Source: Sabellastarte sp. h YS-2021 (taxonomy: Eukaryota > Annelida > Polychaeta > Sabellida > Sabellidae). Taken from it: a stretch of DNA of 64,000 nt. Position 1 is the first letter of the stretch, and each line of letters opens with the position of its first letter. The stretch lies in assembly GCA_964017235.1 (NCBI GenBank), contig OZ024934.1, positions 84,472,706 through 84,536,705 of the forward strand, given 5' to 3'. The translations under genes and the position numbers were made by a program. The notes beneath the pieces were generated by a model, which had not been told where the DNA came from, did not search any database, and worked only from the letters and a program-made list of their open reading frames with translations. Below are positions 19,301 through 34,300 of the stretch, piece by piece.

Positions 19301-22300
19301 AGTGCTGTAAAAATGGTCAAAAATACATGTAAATTACACCAAACCAGTACCAAATATTGGTCTATAATGTTGAAATTTGGCCAGAATATAAGGTGGCACA
19401 TACTAAATCTGACTGAACCGGTTTTAAAATTACATCTGATATAACAGTACCTATAGTTTGGCTATATTGGGCTTCAGCTGGCCCCAAATTCGCTTCTGTG
19501 GGGCTGCATTAAGATATACTTAAATTTGGCAAAGTAAGACAATTTTAAGGCTGAAAACCACATTGTTTGCTAGAGCTGGCGCCACTAAATGAGATTCCAC
19601 AAGAATATTCCTTAATAAATACATAACTGGTCCAAAATACACGTATTGGAAGTGCAGGTATCGAGGGGGTGATCATATGGCACATCAGTCCAAAACCCCA
19701 CTTAAACTTCATCAATCTGGCTCAGATTGTCACAGGAAACTCAGTTCATATCACACATTGATATTGTATTGGCTTGACTTACTCAGGAAACCAATTAAAA
19801 ATTTCAATTTTCCGGGGTTTGGGGCCAGGCTCAGCCCCCTCTCAAATTAGGAAATATCAGGTATATCCTAATACAACCAATCTGAAGCTCTTCTTTAATT
19901 TTGCATATGTTTTAACAATAATTGAGGATATATTAGGCCCATTTGGAGGATTACATCTCTGAAAATAAATTATTTCGCCCATATAGTGCTGTAAAAATGG
20001 TCAAAAATACATGTAAATTACACCAAACCAGTACCAAATATTGGTCTATAATGCTGAAATTTGGCCAGAATATAAGGTGGCACATACTAAATCTGACTGA
20101 ACCGGTTTTAAAATTACATCTGATATAACAGTACCTATAGTTTGGCAATATTGGCTTCAGCTGGCCCCAAATTCGCTTCTGTGGGGCTGCATTAAGATAT
20201 ACTTAAATTTGGCAAAGTAAGACAATTTTAAGGCTGAAAACCATATTGTTTGCTAGAGCTGGCGCCACTAAATGAGATTCCACAACAATATTCCTTAAGA
20301 AATACATAACTGGTCCAAAATACACGTATTGGAAGTGCAGGTATCGAGGGGGTGATCATATGGCACATCAGTCCAAAACCCCACTTAAACTTCATCAATC
20401 TGGCTCAGATTTTCACAGGAAACTCAGTTCATATCACACATTGATATTGTATTGGCTTGACTTACTCAGGAAACCAATTAAAAATTTCAATTTTCCGGGG
20501 TTTGGGGCCAGGCTCAGCCCCCTCTCAAATTAGGAAATATCAGGTATATCCTAATACAACCAATCTGAAGCTCTTCTTTAATTTTGCATATTCTTTAACA
20601 ATAATTGAGGATATATTAGGCCCATTTGGAGCATTACATCTCTGAAAATAAATTATTTCGCCCATATAGTGCTGTAAAAATGGTCAAAAATACATGTAAA
20701 TTACACCAAACCAGTACCAAATATTGGTCTATAATGCTGAAATTTGGCCAGAATATAAGGTGGCACATACTAAATCTGACTGAACCGGTTTTAAAATTAC
20801 ATCTGATATAACAGTACCTATAGTTTGGCAATATTGGCTTCAGCTGGCCCCAAATTCGCTTCTGTGGGGCTGCATTAAGATATACTTAAATTTGACAAAG
20901 TAAGACAATTTTAAGGCTGAAAACCACATTGTTTGCTAGAGCTGGCGCCACTAAATGAGATTCCACAAGAATATTCCTTAATAAATACATAACTGGTCCA
21001 AAATACACGTATTGGAAGTGCAGGTATCGAGGGGGTGATCATATGGCACATCAGTCCAAAACCCCACTTAAACTTCATCAATCTGGCTCAGATTTTCACA
21101 GGAAACTCAGTTCATATCACACATTGATATTGTATTGTCTTGACTTACTCAGGAAACCAATTAAAAAGATTCAATTTTCCGGGGTTTGGGGCCAGGCTTA
21201 GCCCTCCTCAACTTAGGAAATAGCAGGTATATCCTAATACAACCAATCTGAAGCTCTTCTTTAATTTTGCATATGTTTTAACAATAATTGAGGATATATT
21301 AGGCCCATTTGGAGCATTACATCTCTGAAAATAAATTATTTCACCCATATAGTGCTGTAAAAATGGTCAAAAATACATGTAAATTACACCAAACCAGTAC
21401 CAAATGTTGGTCTATAATGCTGAAATTTGGCCAGAATATAAGGTGGCACATACTAAATCTGACTGAACCGGTTTTAAAATTACATCTGATATAACAGTAC
21501 CTATAGTTTGGCAATATTGGCTTTAGCTGGCCCCAAATTCGCTTCTGTGGGGCTGCATTAAGATATACTTAAATTTGGCAAAGTAAGACAATTTTAAGGC
21601 TGAAAACCATATTGTTTGCTAGAGCTGGCGCCACTAAATGAGATTCCACAACAATATTCCTTAAGAAATACATAACTGGTCCAAAATACACGTATTGGAA
21701 GTGCAGGTATCGAGGGGGTGATCATATGGCACATCAGTCCAAAACCCCACTTAAACTTCATCAATCTGGCTCAGATTTTCACAGGAAACTCAGTTCATAT
21801 CACACATTGATATTGTATTGGCTTGACTTACTCAGGAAACCAATTAAAAATTTCAATTTTCCGGGGTTTGGGGCCAGGCTCAGCCCCCTCTCAAATTAGG
21901 AAATATCAGGTATATCCTAATACAACCAATCTGAAGCTCTTCTTTAATTTTGCATATGTTTTAACAATAATTGAGGATATATTAGGCCCATTTGGAGCAT
22001 TACATCTCTGAAAATAAATTATTTCGCCCATATAGTGCTGTAAAAATGGTCAAAGTACATGTAAATTACACCAAACCAGTACCAAATATTGGTCTATAAT
22101 GTTGAAATTTGGCCAGAATATAAGGTGGCACATACTAAATCTGACTGAACCGGTTTTAAAATTACATCTGATATAACAGTACCTATAGTTTGGCAATATT
22201 GGCTTCAGCTGGCCCCAAATTCGCTTCTGTGGGGCTGCATTAAGATATACTTAAATTTGGCAAAGTAAGACAATTTTAAGGCTGAAAACCACATTGTTTG

Positions 22301-25300
22301 CTAGAGCTGGCGCCACTAAATGAGATTCCACAAGAATATTCCTTAATAAATACATAACTGGTCCAAAATACACGTATTGGAAGTGCAGGTATCGAGGGGG
22401 TGATCATATGGCACATCAGTCCAAAACCCCACTTAAACTTCATCAATCTGGCTCAGATTGTCACAGGAAACTCAGTTCATATCACACATTGATATTGTAT
22501 TGGCTTGACTTACTCAGGAAACCAATTAAAAATTTCAATTTTCCGGGGTTTGGGGCCAGGCTCAGCCCCCTCTCAAATTAGGAAATATCAGGTATATCCT
22601 AATACAACCAATCTGAAGCTCTTCTTTAATTTTGCATATGTTTTAACAATAATTGAGGATATATTAGGCCCATTTGGAGGATTACATCTCTGAAAATAAA
22701 TTATTTCGCCCATATAGTGCTGTAAAAATGGTCAAAAATACATGTAAATTACACCAAACCAAATATTGGTCTATAATGCTGAAATTTGGCCAGAATATAA
22801 GGTGGCACATACTAAATCTGACTGAACCGGTTTTAAAATTACATCTGATATAACAGTACCTATAGTTTGGCAATATTGGCTTCAGCTGGCCCCAAATTCG
22901 CTTCTGTGGGGCTGCATTAAGATATACTTAAATTTGGCAAAGTAAGACAATTTTAAGGCTGAAAACCATATTGTTTGCTAGAGCTGGCGCCACTAAATGA
23001 GATTCCACAACAATATTCCTTAAGAAATACATAACTGGTCCAAAATACACGTATTGGAAGTGCAGGTATCGAGGGGGTGATCATATGGCACATCAGTCCA
23101 AAACCCCACTTAAACTTCATCAATCTGGCTCAGATTTTCACAGGAAACTCAGTTCATATCACACATTGATATTGTATTGGCTTGACTTACTCAGGAAACC
23201 AATTAAAAATTTCAATTTTCCGGGGTTTGGGGCCAGGCTCAGCCCCCTCTCAAATTAGGAAATATCAGGTATATCCTAATACAACCAATCTGAAGCTCTT
23301 CTTTAATTTTGCATATGTTTTAACAATAATTGAGGATATATTAGGCCCATTTGGAGCATTACATCTCTGAAAATAAATTATTTCGCCCATATAGTGCTGT
23401 AAAAATGGTCAAAAATACATGTAAATTACACCAAACCAGTACCAAATATTGGTCTATAATGCTGAAATTTGGCCAGAATATAAGGTGGCACATACTAAAT
23501 CTGACTGAACCGGTTTTAAAATTACATCTGATATAACAGTACCTATAGTTTGGCAATATTGGCTTCAGCTGGCCCCAAATTCGCTTCTGTGGGGCTGCAT
23601 TAAGATATACTTAAATTTGACAAAGTAAGACAATTTTAAGGCTGAAAACCACATTGTTTGCTAGAGCTGGCGCCACTAAATGAGATTCCACAAGAATATT
23701 CCTTAATAAATACATAACTGGTCCAAAATACACATATTGGAAGTGCAGGTATCGAGGGGGTGATCATATGGCACATCAGTCCAAAACCCCACTTAAACTT
23801 CATCAATCTGGCTCAGATTTTCACAGGAAACTCAGTTCATATCACACATTGATATTGTATTGTCTTGACTTACTCAGGAAACCAATTAAAAAGATTCAAT
23901 TTTCCGGGGTTTGGGGCCAGGCTCAGCCCCCTCTCAAATTAGGAAATATCAGGTATATCCTAATACAACCAATCTGAAGCTCTTCTTTAATTTTGCATAT
24001 GTTTTAACAATAATTGAGGATATATTAGGCCCATTTGGAGCATTACATCTCTGAAAATAAATTATTTCGCCCATATAGTGCTGTAAAAATGGTCAAAAAT
24101 ACATGTAAATTACACCAAACCAGTACCAAATATTGGTCTATAATGTTGAAATTTGGCCAGAATATAAGGTGGCACATACTAAATCTGACTGAACCGGTTT
24201 TAAAATTACATCTGATATAACAGTACCTATAGTTTGGCTATATTGGGCTTCAGCTGGCCCCAAATTCGCTTCTGTGGGGCTGCATTAAGATATACTTAAA
24301 TTTGGCAAAGTAAGACAATTTTAAGGCTGAAAACCACATTGTTTGCTAGAGCTGGCGCCACTAAATGAGATTCCACAAGAATATTCCTTAATAAATACAT
24401 AACTGGTCCAAAATACACGTATTGGAAGTGCAGGTATCGAGGGGGTGATCATATGGCACATCAGTCCAAAACCCCACTTAAACTTCATCAATCTGGCTCA
24501 GATTGTCACAGGAAACTCAGTTCATATCACACATTGATATTGTATTGGCTTGACTTACTCAGGAAACCAATTAAAAATTTCAATTTTCCGGGGTTTGGGG
24601 CCAGGCTCAGCCCCCTCTCAAATTAGGAAATATCAGGTATATCCTAATACAACCAATCTGAAGCTCTTCTTTAATTTTGCATATGTTTTAACAATAATTG
24701 AGGATATATTAGGCCCATTTGGAGGATTACATCTCTGAAAATAAATTATTTCGCCCATATAGTGCTGTAAAAATGGTCAAAAATACATGTAAATTACACC
24801 AAACCAGTACCAAATATTGGTCTATAATGCTGAAATTTGGCCAGAATATAAGGTGGCACATACTAAATCTGACTGAACCGGTTTTAAAATTACATCTGAT
24901 ATAACAGTACCTATAGTTTGGCAATATTGGCTTCAGCTGGCCCCAAATTCGCTTCTGTGGGGCTGCATTAAGATATACTTAAATTTGGCAAAGTAAGACA
25001 ATTTTAAGGCTGAAAACCATATTGTTTGCTAGAGCTGGCGCCACTAAATGAGATTCCACAACAATATTCCTTAAGAAATACATAACTGGTCCAAAATACA
25101 CGTATTGGAAGTGCAGGTATCGAGGGGGTGATCATATGGCACATCAGTCCAAAACCCCACTTAAACTTCATCAATCTGGCTCAGATTTTCACAGGAAACT
25201 CAGTTCATATCACACATTGATATTGTATTGGCTTGACTTACTCAGGAAACCAATTAAAAATTTCAATTTTCCGGGGTTTGGGGCCAGGCTTAGCCCTCCT

Positions 25301-28300
25301 CAACTTAGGAAATAGCAGGTATATCCTAATACAACCAATCTGAAGCTCTTCTTTAATTTTGCATATGTTTTAACAATAATTGAGGATATATTAGGCCCAT
25401 TTGGAGCATTACATCTCTGAAAATAAATTATTTCACCCATATAGTGCTGTAAAAATGGTCAAAAATACATGTAAATTACACCAAACCAGTACCAAATGTT
25501 GGTCTATAATGCTGAAATTTGGCCAGAATATAAGGTGGCACATACTAAATCTGACTGAACCGGTTTTAAAATTACATCTGATATAACAGTACCTATAGTT
25601 TGGCAATATTGGCTTTAGCTGGCCCCAAATTCGCTTCTGTGGGGCTGCATTAAGATATACTTAAATTTGGCAAAGTAAGACAATTTTAAGGCTGAAAACC
25701 ATATTGTTTGCTAGAGCTGGCGCCACTAAATGAGATTCCACAACAATATTCCTTAAGAAATACATAACTGGTCCAAAATACACGTATTGGAAGTGCAGGT
25801 ATCGAGGGGGTGATCATATGGCACATCAGTCCAAAACCCCACTTAAACTTCATCAATCTGGCTCAGATTTTCACAGGAAACTCAGTTCATATCACACATT
25901 GATATTGTATTGGCTTGACTTACTCAGGAAACCAATTAAAAATTTCAATTTTCCGGGGTTTGGGGCCAGGCTCAGCCCCCTCTCAAATTAGGAAATATCA
26001 GGTATATCCTAATACAACCAATCTGAAGCTCTTCTTTAATTTTGCATATGTTTTAACAATAATTGAGGATATATTAGGCCCATTTGGAGGATTACATCTC
26101 TGAAAATAAATTATTTCGCCCATATAGTGCTGTAAAAATGGTCAAAAATACATGTAAATTACACCAAACCAAATATTGGTCTATAATGCTGAAATTTGGC
26201 CAGAATATAAGGTGGCACATACTAAATCTGACTGAACCGGTTTTAAAATTACATCTGATATAACAGTACCTATAGTTTGGCAATATTGGCTTCAGCTGGC
26301 CCCAAATTCGCTTCTGTGGGGCTGCATTAAGATATACTTAAATTTGGCAAAGTAAGACAATTTTAAGGCTGAAAACCATATTGTTTGCTAGAGCTGGCGC
26401 CACTAAATGAGATTCCACAACAATATTCCTTAAGAAATACATAACTGGTCCAAAATACACGTATTGGAAGTGCAGGTATCGAGGGGGTGATCATATGGCA
26501 CATCAGTCCAAAACCCCACTTAAACTTCATCAATCTGGCTCAGATTTTCACAGGAAACTCAGTTCATATCACACATTGATATTGTATTGGCTTGACTTAC
26601 TCAGGAAACCAATTAAAAATTTCAATTTTCCGGGGTTTGGGGCCAGGCTCAGCCCCCTCTCAAATTAGGAAATATCAGGTATATCCTAATACAACCAATC
26701 TGAAGCTCTTCTTTAATTTTGCATATGTTTTAACAATAATTGAGGATATATTAGGCCCATTTGGAGCATTACATCTCTGAAAATAAATTATTTCGCCCAT
26801 ATAGTGCTGTAAAAATGGTCAAAAATACATGTAAATTACACCAAACCAGTACCAAATATTGGTCTATAATGCTGAAATTTGGCCAGAATATAAGGTGGCA
26901 CATACTAAATCTGACTGAACCGGTTTTAAAATTACATCTGATATAACAGTACCTATAGTTTGGCAATATTGGCTTCAGCTGGCCCCAAATTCGCTTCTGT
27001 GGGGCTGCATTAAGATATACTTAAATTTGACAAAGTAAGACAATTTTAAGGCTGAAAACCACATTGTTTGCTAGAGCTGGCGCCACTAAATGAGATTCCA
27101 CAAGAATATTCCTTAATAAATACATAACTGGTCCAAAATACACATATTGGAAGTGCAGGTATCGAGGGGGTGATCATATGGCACATCAGTCCAAAACCCC
27201 ACTTAAACTTCATCAATCTGGCTCAGATTTTCACAGGAAACTCAGTTCATATCACACATTGATATTGTATTGTCTTGACTTACTCAGGAAACCAATTAAA
27301 AAGATTCAATTTTCCGGGGTTTGGGGCCAGGCTCAGCCCCCTCTCAAATTAGGAAATATCAGGTATATCCTAATACAACCAATCTGAAGCTCTTCTTTAA
27401 TTTTGCATATGTTTTAACAATAATTGAGGATATATTAGGCCCATTTGGAGCATTACATCTCTGAAAATAAATTATTTCGCCCATATAGTGCTGTAAAAAT
27501 GGTCAAAAATACATGTAAATTACACCAAACCAGTACCAAATATTGGTCTATAATGTTGAAATTTGGCCAGAATATAAGGTGGCACATACTAAATCTGACT
27601 GAACCGGTTTTAAAATTACATCTGATATAACAGTACCTATAGTTTGGCTATATTGGGCTTCAGCTGGCCCCAAATTCGCTTCTGTGGGGCTGCATTAAGA
27701 TATACTTAAATTTGGCAAAGTAAGACAATTTTAAGGCTGAAAACCACATTGTTTGCTAGAGCTGGCGCCACTAAATGAGATTCCACAAGAATATTCCTTA
27801 ATAAATACATAACTGGTCCAAAATACACGTATTGGAAGTGCAGGTATCGAGGGGGTGATCATATGGCACATCAGTCCAAAACCCCACTTAAACTTCATCA
27901 ATCTGGCTCAGATTGTCACAGGAAACTCAGTTCATATCACACATTGATATTGTATTGGCTTGACTTACTCAGGAAACCAATTAAAAATTTCAATTTTCCG
28001 GGGTTTGGGGCCAGGCTCAGCCCCCTCTCAAATTAGGAAATATCAGGTATATCCTAATACAACCAATCTGAAGCTCTTCTTTAATTTTGCATATGTTTTA
28101 ACAATAATTGAGGATATATTAGGCCCATTTGGAGGATTACATCTCTGAAAATAAATTATTTCGCCCATATAGTGCTGTAAAAATGGTCAAAAATACATGT
28201 AAATTACACCAAACCAGTACCAAATATTGGTCTATAATGCTGAAATTTGGCCAGAATATAAGGTGGCACATACTAAATCTGACTGAACCGGTTTTAAAAT

Positions 28301-31300
28301 TACATCTGATATAACAGTACCTATAGTTTGGCAATATTGGCTTCAGCTGGCCCCAAATTCGCTTCTGTGGGGCTGCATTAAGATATACTTAAATTTGGCA
28401 AAGTAAGACAATTTTAAGGCTGAAAACCATATTGTTTGCTAGAGCTGGCGCCACTAAATGAGATTCCACAACAATATTCCTTAAGAAATACATAACTGGT
28501 CCAAAATACACGTATTGGAAGTGCAGGTATCGAGGGGGTGATCATATGGCACATCAGTCCAAAACCCCACTTAAACTTCATCAATCTGGCTCAGATTTTC
28601 ACAGGAAACTCAGTTCATATCACACATTGATATTGTATTGGCTTGACTTACTCAGGAAACCAATTAAAAATTTCAATTTTCCGGGGTTTGGGGCCAGGCT
28701 CAGCCCCCTCTCAAATTAGGAAATATCAGGTATATCCTAATACAACCAATCTGAAGCTCTTCTTTAATTTTGCATATTCTTTAACAATAATTGAGGATAT
28801 ATTAGGCCCATTTGGAGCATTACATCTCTGAAAATAAATTATTTCGCCCATATAGTGCTGTAAAAATGGTCAAAAATACATGTAAATTACACCAAACCAG
28901 TACCAAATATTGGTCTATAATGCTGAAATTTGGCCAGAATATAAGGTGGCACATACTAAATCTGACTGAACCGGTTTTAAAATTACATCTGATATAACAG
29001 TACCTATAGTTTGGCAATATTGGCTTCAGCTGGCCCCAAATTCGCTTCTGTGGGGCTGCATTAAGATATACTTAAATTTGACAAAGTAAGACAATTTTAA
29101 GGCTGAAAACCACATTGTTTGCTAGAGCTGGCGCCACTAAATGAGATTCCACAAGAATATTCCTTAATAAATACATAACTGGTCCAAAATACACGTATTG
29201 GAAGTGCAGGTATCGAGGCGGTGATCATATGGCACATCAGTCCAAAACCCCACTTAAACTTCATCAATCTGGCTCAGATTTTCACAGGAAACTCAGTTCA
29301 TATCACACATTGATATTGTATTGTCTTGACTTACTCAGGAAACCAATTAAAAAGATTCAATTTTCCGGGGTTTGGGGCCAGGCTTAGCCCTCCTCAACTT
29401 AGGAAATAGCAGGTATATCCTAATACAACCAATCTGAAGCTCTTCTTTAATTTTGCATATGTTTTAACAATAATTGAGGATATATTAGGCCCATTTGGAG
29501 CATTACATCTCTGAAAATAAATTATTTCACCCATATAGTGCTGTAAAAATGGTCAAAAATACATGTAAATTACACCAAACCAGTACCAAATGTTGGTCTA
29601 TAATGCTGAAATTTGGCCAGAATATAAGGTGGCACATACTAAATCTGACTGAACCGGTTTTAAAATTACATCTGATATAACAGTACCTATAGTTTGGCAA
29701 TATTGGCTTTAGCTGGCCCCAAATTCGCTTCTGTGGGGCTGCATTAAGATATACTTAAATTTGGCAAAGTAAGACAATTTTAAGGCTGAAAACCATATTG
29801 TTTGCTAGAGCTGGCGCCACTAAATGAGATTCCACAACAATATTCCTTAAGAAATACATAACTGGTCCAAAATACACGTATTGGAAGTGCAGGTATCGAG
29901 GGGGTGATCATATGGCACATCAGTCCAAAACCCCACTTAAACTTCATCAATCTGGCTCAGATTTTCACAGGAAACTCAGTTCATATCACACATTGATATT
30001 GTATTGGCTTGACTTACTCAGGAAACCAATTAAAAATTTCAATTTTCCGGGGTTTGGGGCCAGGCTCAGCCCCCTCTCAAATTAGGAAATATCAGGTATA
30101 TCCTAATACAACCAATCTGAAGCTCTTCTTTAATTTTGCATATGTTTTAACAATAATTGAGGATATATTAGGCCCATTTGGAGGATTACATCTCTGAAAA
30201 TAAATTATTTCGCCCATATAGTGCTGTAAAAATGGTCAAAAATACATGTAAATTACACCAAACCAGTACCAAATATTGGTCTATAATGCTGAAATTTGGC
30301 CAGAATATAAGGTGGCACATACTAAATCTGACTGAACCGGTTTTAAAATTACATCTGATATAACAGTACCTATAGTTTGGCAATATTGGCTTCAGCTGGC
30401 CCCAAATTCGCTTCTGTGGGGCTGCATTAAGATATACTTAAATTTGGCAAAGTAAGACAATTTTAAGGCTGAAAACCATATTGTTTGCTAGAGCTGGCGC
30501 CACTAAATGAGATTCCACAACAATATTCCTTAAGAAATACATAACTGGTCCAAAATACACGTATTGGAAGTGCAGGTATCGAGGGGGTGATCATATGGCA
30601 CATCAGTCCAAAACCCCACTTAAACTTCATCAATCTGGCTCAGATTTTCACAGGAAACTCAGTTCATATCACACATTGATATTGTATTGGCTTGACTTAC
30701 TCAGGAAACCAATTAAAAATTTCAATTTTCCGGGGTTTGGGGCCAGGCTTAGCCCTCCTCAACTTAGGAAATAGCAGGTATATCCTAATACAACCAATCT
30801 GAAGCTCTTCTTTAATTTTGCATATGTTTTAACAATAATTGAGGATATATTAGGCCCATTTGGAGCATTACATCTCTGAAAATAAATTATTTCACCCATA
30901 TAGTGCTGTAAAAATGGTCAAAAATACATGTAAATTACACCAAACCAGTACCAAATGTTGGTCTATAATGCTGAAATTTGGCCAGAATATAAGGTGGCAC
31001 ATACTAAATCTGACTGAACCGGTTTTAAAATTACATCTGATATAACAGTACCTATAGTTTGGCAATATTGGCTTTAGCTGGCCCCAAATTCGCTTCTGTG
31101 GGGCTGCATTAAGATATACTTAAATTTGGCAAAGTAAGACAATTTTAAGGCTGAAAACCATATTGTTTGCTAGAGCTGGCGCCACTAAATGAGATTCCAC
31201 AACAATATTCCTTAAGAAATACATAACTGGTCCAAAATACACGTATTGGAAGTGCAGGTATCGAGGGGGTGATCATATGGCACATCAGTCCAAAACCCCA

Positions 31301-34300
31301 CTTAAACTTCATCAATCTGGCTCAGATTTTCACAGGAAACTCAGTTCATATCACACATTGATATTGTATTGGCTTGACTTACTCAGGAAACCAATTAAAA
31401 ATTTCAATTTTCCGGGGTTTGGGGCCAGGCTCAGCCCCCTCTCAAATTAGGAAATATCAGGTATATCCTAATACAACCAATCTGAAGCTCTTCTTTAATT
31501 TTGCATATGTTTTAACAATAATTGAGGATATATTAGGCCCATTTGGAGGATTACATCTCTGAAAATAAATTATTTCGCCCATATAGTGCTGTAAAAATGG
31601 TCAAAAATACATGTAAATTACACCAAACCAAATATTGGTCTATAATGCTGAAATTTGGCCAGAATATAAGGTGGCACATACTAAATCTGACTGAACCGGT
31701 TTTAAAATTACATCTGATATAACAGTACCTATAGTTTGGCAATATTGGCTTCAGCTGGCCCCAAATTCGCTTCTGTGGGGCTGCATTAAGATATACTTAA
31801 ATTTGGCAAAGTAAGACAATTTTAAGGCTGAAAACCATATTGTTTGCTAGAGCTGGCGCCACTAAATGAGATTCCACAACAATATTCCTTAAGAAATACA
31901 TAACTGGTCCAAAATACACGTATTGGAAGTGCAGGTATCGAGGGGGTGATCATATGGCACATCAGTCCAAAACCCCACTTAAACTTCATCAATCTGGCTC
32001 AGATTTTCACAGGAAACTCAGTTCATATCACACATTGATATTGTATTGGCTTGACTTACTCAGGAAACCAATTAAAAATTTCAATTTTCCGGGGTTTGGG
32101 GCCAGGCTCAGCCCCCTCTCAAATTAGGAAATATCAGGTATATCCTAATACAACCAATCTGAAGCTCTTCTTTAATTTTGCATATGTTTTAACAATAATT
32201 GAGGATATATTAGGCCCATTTGGAGCATTACATCTCTGAAAATAAATTATTTCGCCCATATAGTGCTGTAAAAATGGTCAAAAATACATGTAAATTACAC
32301 CAAACCAGTACCAAATATTGGTCTATAATGCTGAAATTTGGCCAGAATATAAGGTGGCACATACTAAATCTGACTGAACCGGTTTTAAAATTACATCTGA
32401 TATAACAGTACCTATAGTTTGGCAATATTGGCTTCAGCTGGCCCCAAATTCGCTTCTGTGGGGCTGCATTAAGATATACTTAAATTTGACAAAGTAAGAC
32501 AATTTTAAGGCTGAAAACCACATTGTTTGCTAGAGCTGGCGCCACTAAATGAGATTCCACAAGAATATTCCTTAATAAATACATAACTGGTCCAAAATAC
32601 ACATATTGGAAGTGCAGGTATCGAGGGGGTGATCATATGGCACATCAGTCCAAAACCCCACTTAAACTTCATCAATCTGGCTCAGATTTTCACAGGAAAC
32701 TCAGTTCATATCACACATTGATATTGTATTGTCTTGACTTACTCAGGAAACCAATTAAAAAGATTCAATTTTCCGGGGTTTGGGGCCAGGCTCAGCCCCC
32801 TCTCAAATTAGGAAATATCAGGTATATCCTAATACAACCAATCTGAAGCTCTTCTTTAATTTTGCATATGTTTTAACAATAATTGAGGATATATTAGGCC
32901 CATTTGGAGCATTACATCTCTGAAAATAAATTATTTCGCCCATATAGTGCTGTAAAAATGGTCAAAAATACATGTAAATTACACCAAACCAGTACCAAAT
33001 ATTGGTCTATAATGTTGAAATTTGGCCAGAATATAAGGTGGCACATACTAAATCTGACTGAACCGGTTTTAAAATTACATCTGATATAACAGTACCTATA
33101 GTTTGGCTATATTGGGCTTCAGCTGGCCCCAAATTCGCTTCTGTGGGGCTGCATTAAGATATACTTAAATTTGGCAAAGTAAGACAATTTTAAGGCTGAA
33201 AACCACATTGTTTGCTAGAGCTGGCGCCACTAAATGAGATTCCACAAGAATATTCCTTAATAAATACATAACTGGTCCAAAATACACGTATTGGAAGTGC
33301 AGGTATCGAGGGGGTGATCATATGGCACATCAGTCCAAAACCCCACTTAAACTTCATCAATCTGGCTCAGATTGTCACAGGAAACTCAGTTCATATCACA
33401 CATTGATATTGTATTGGCTTGACTTACTCAGGAAACCAATTAAAAATTTCAATTTTCCGGGGTTTGGGGCCAGGCTCAGCCCCCTCTCAAATTAGGAAAT
33501 ATCAGGTATATCCTAATACAACCAATCTGAAGCTCTTCTTTAATTTTGCATATGTTTTAACAATAATTGAGGATATATTAGGCCCATTTGGAGGATTACA
33601 TCTCTGAAAATAAATTATTTCGCCCATATAGTGCTGTAAAAATGGTCAAAAATACATGTAAATTACACCAAACCAGTACCAAATATTGGTCTATAATGCT
33701 GAAATTTGGCCAGAATATAAGGTGGCACATACTAAATCTGACTGAACCGGTTTTAAAATTACATCTGATATAACAGTACCTATAGTTTGGCAATATTGGC
33801 TTCAGCTGGCCCCAAATTCGCTTCTGTGGGGCTGCATTAAGATATACTTAAATTTGGCAAAGTAAGACAATTTTAAGGCTGAAAACCATATTGTTTGCTA
33901 GAGCTGGCGCCACTAAATGAGATTCCACAACAATATTCCTTAAGAAATACATAACTGGTCCAAAATACACGTATTGGAAGTGCAGGTATCGAGGGGGTGA
34001 TCATATGGCACATCAGTCCAAAACCCCACTTAAACTTCATCAATCTGGCTCAGATTTTCACAGGAAACTCAGTTCATATCACACATTGATATTGTATTGG
34101 CTTGACTTACTCAGGAAACCAATTAAAAATTTCAATTTTCCGGGGTTTGGGGCCAGGCTCAGCCCCCTCTCAAATTAGGAAATATCAGGTATATCCTAAT
34201 ACAACCAATCTGAAGCTCTTCTTTAATTTTGCATATTCTTTAACAATAATTGAGGATATATTAGGCCCATTTGGAGCATTACATCTCTGAAAATAAATTA

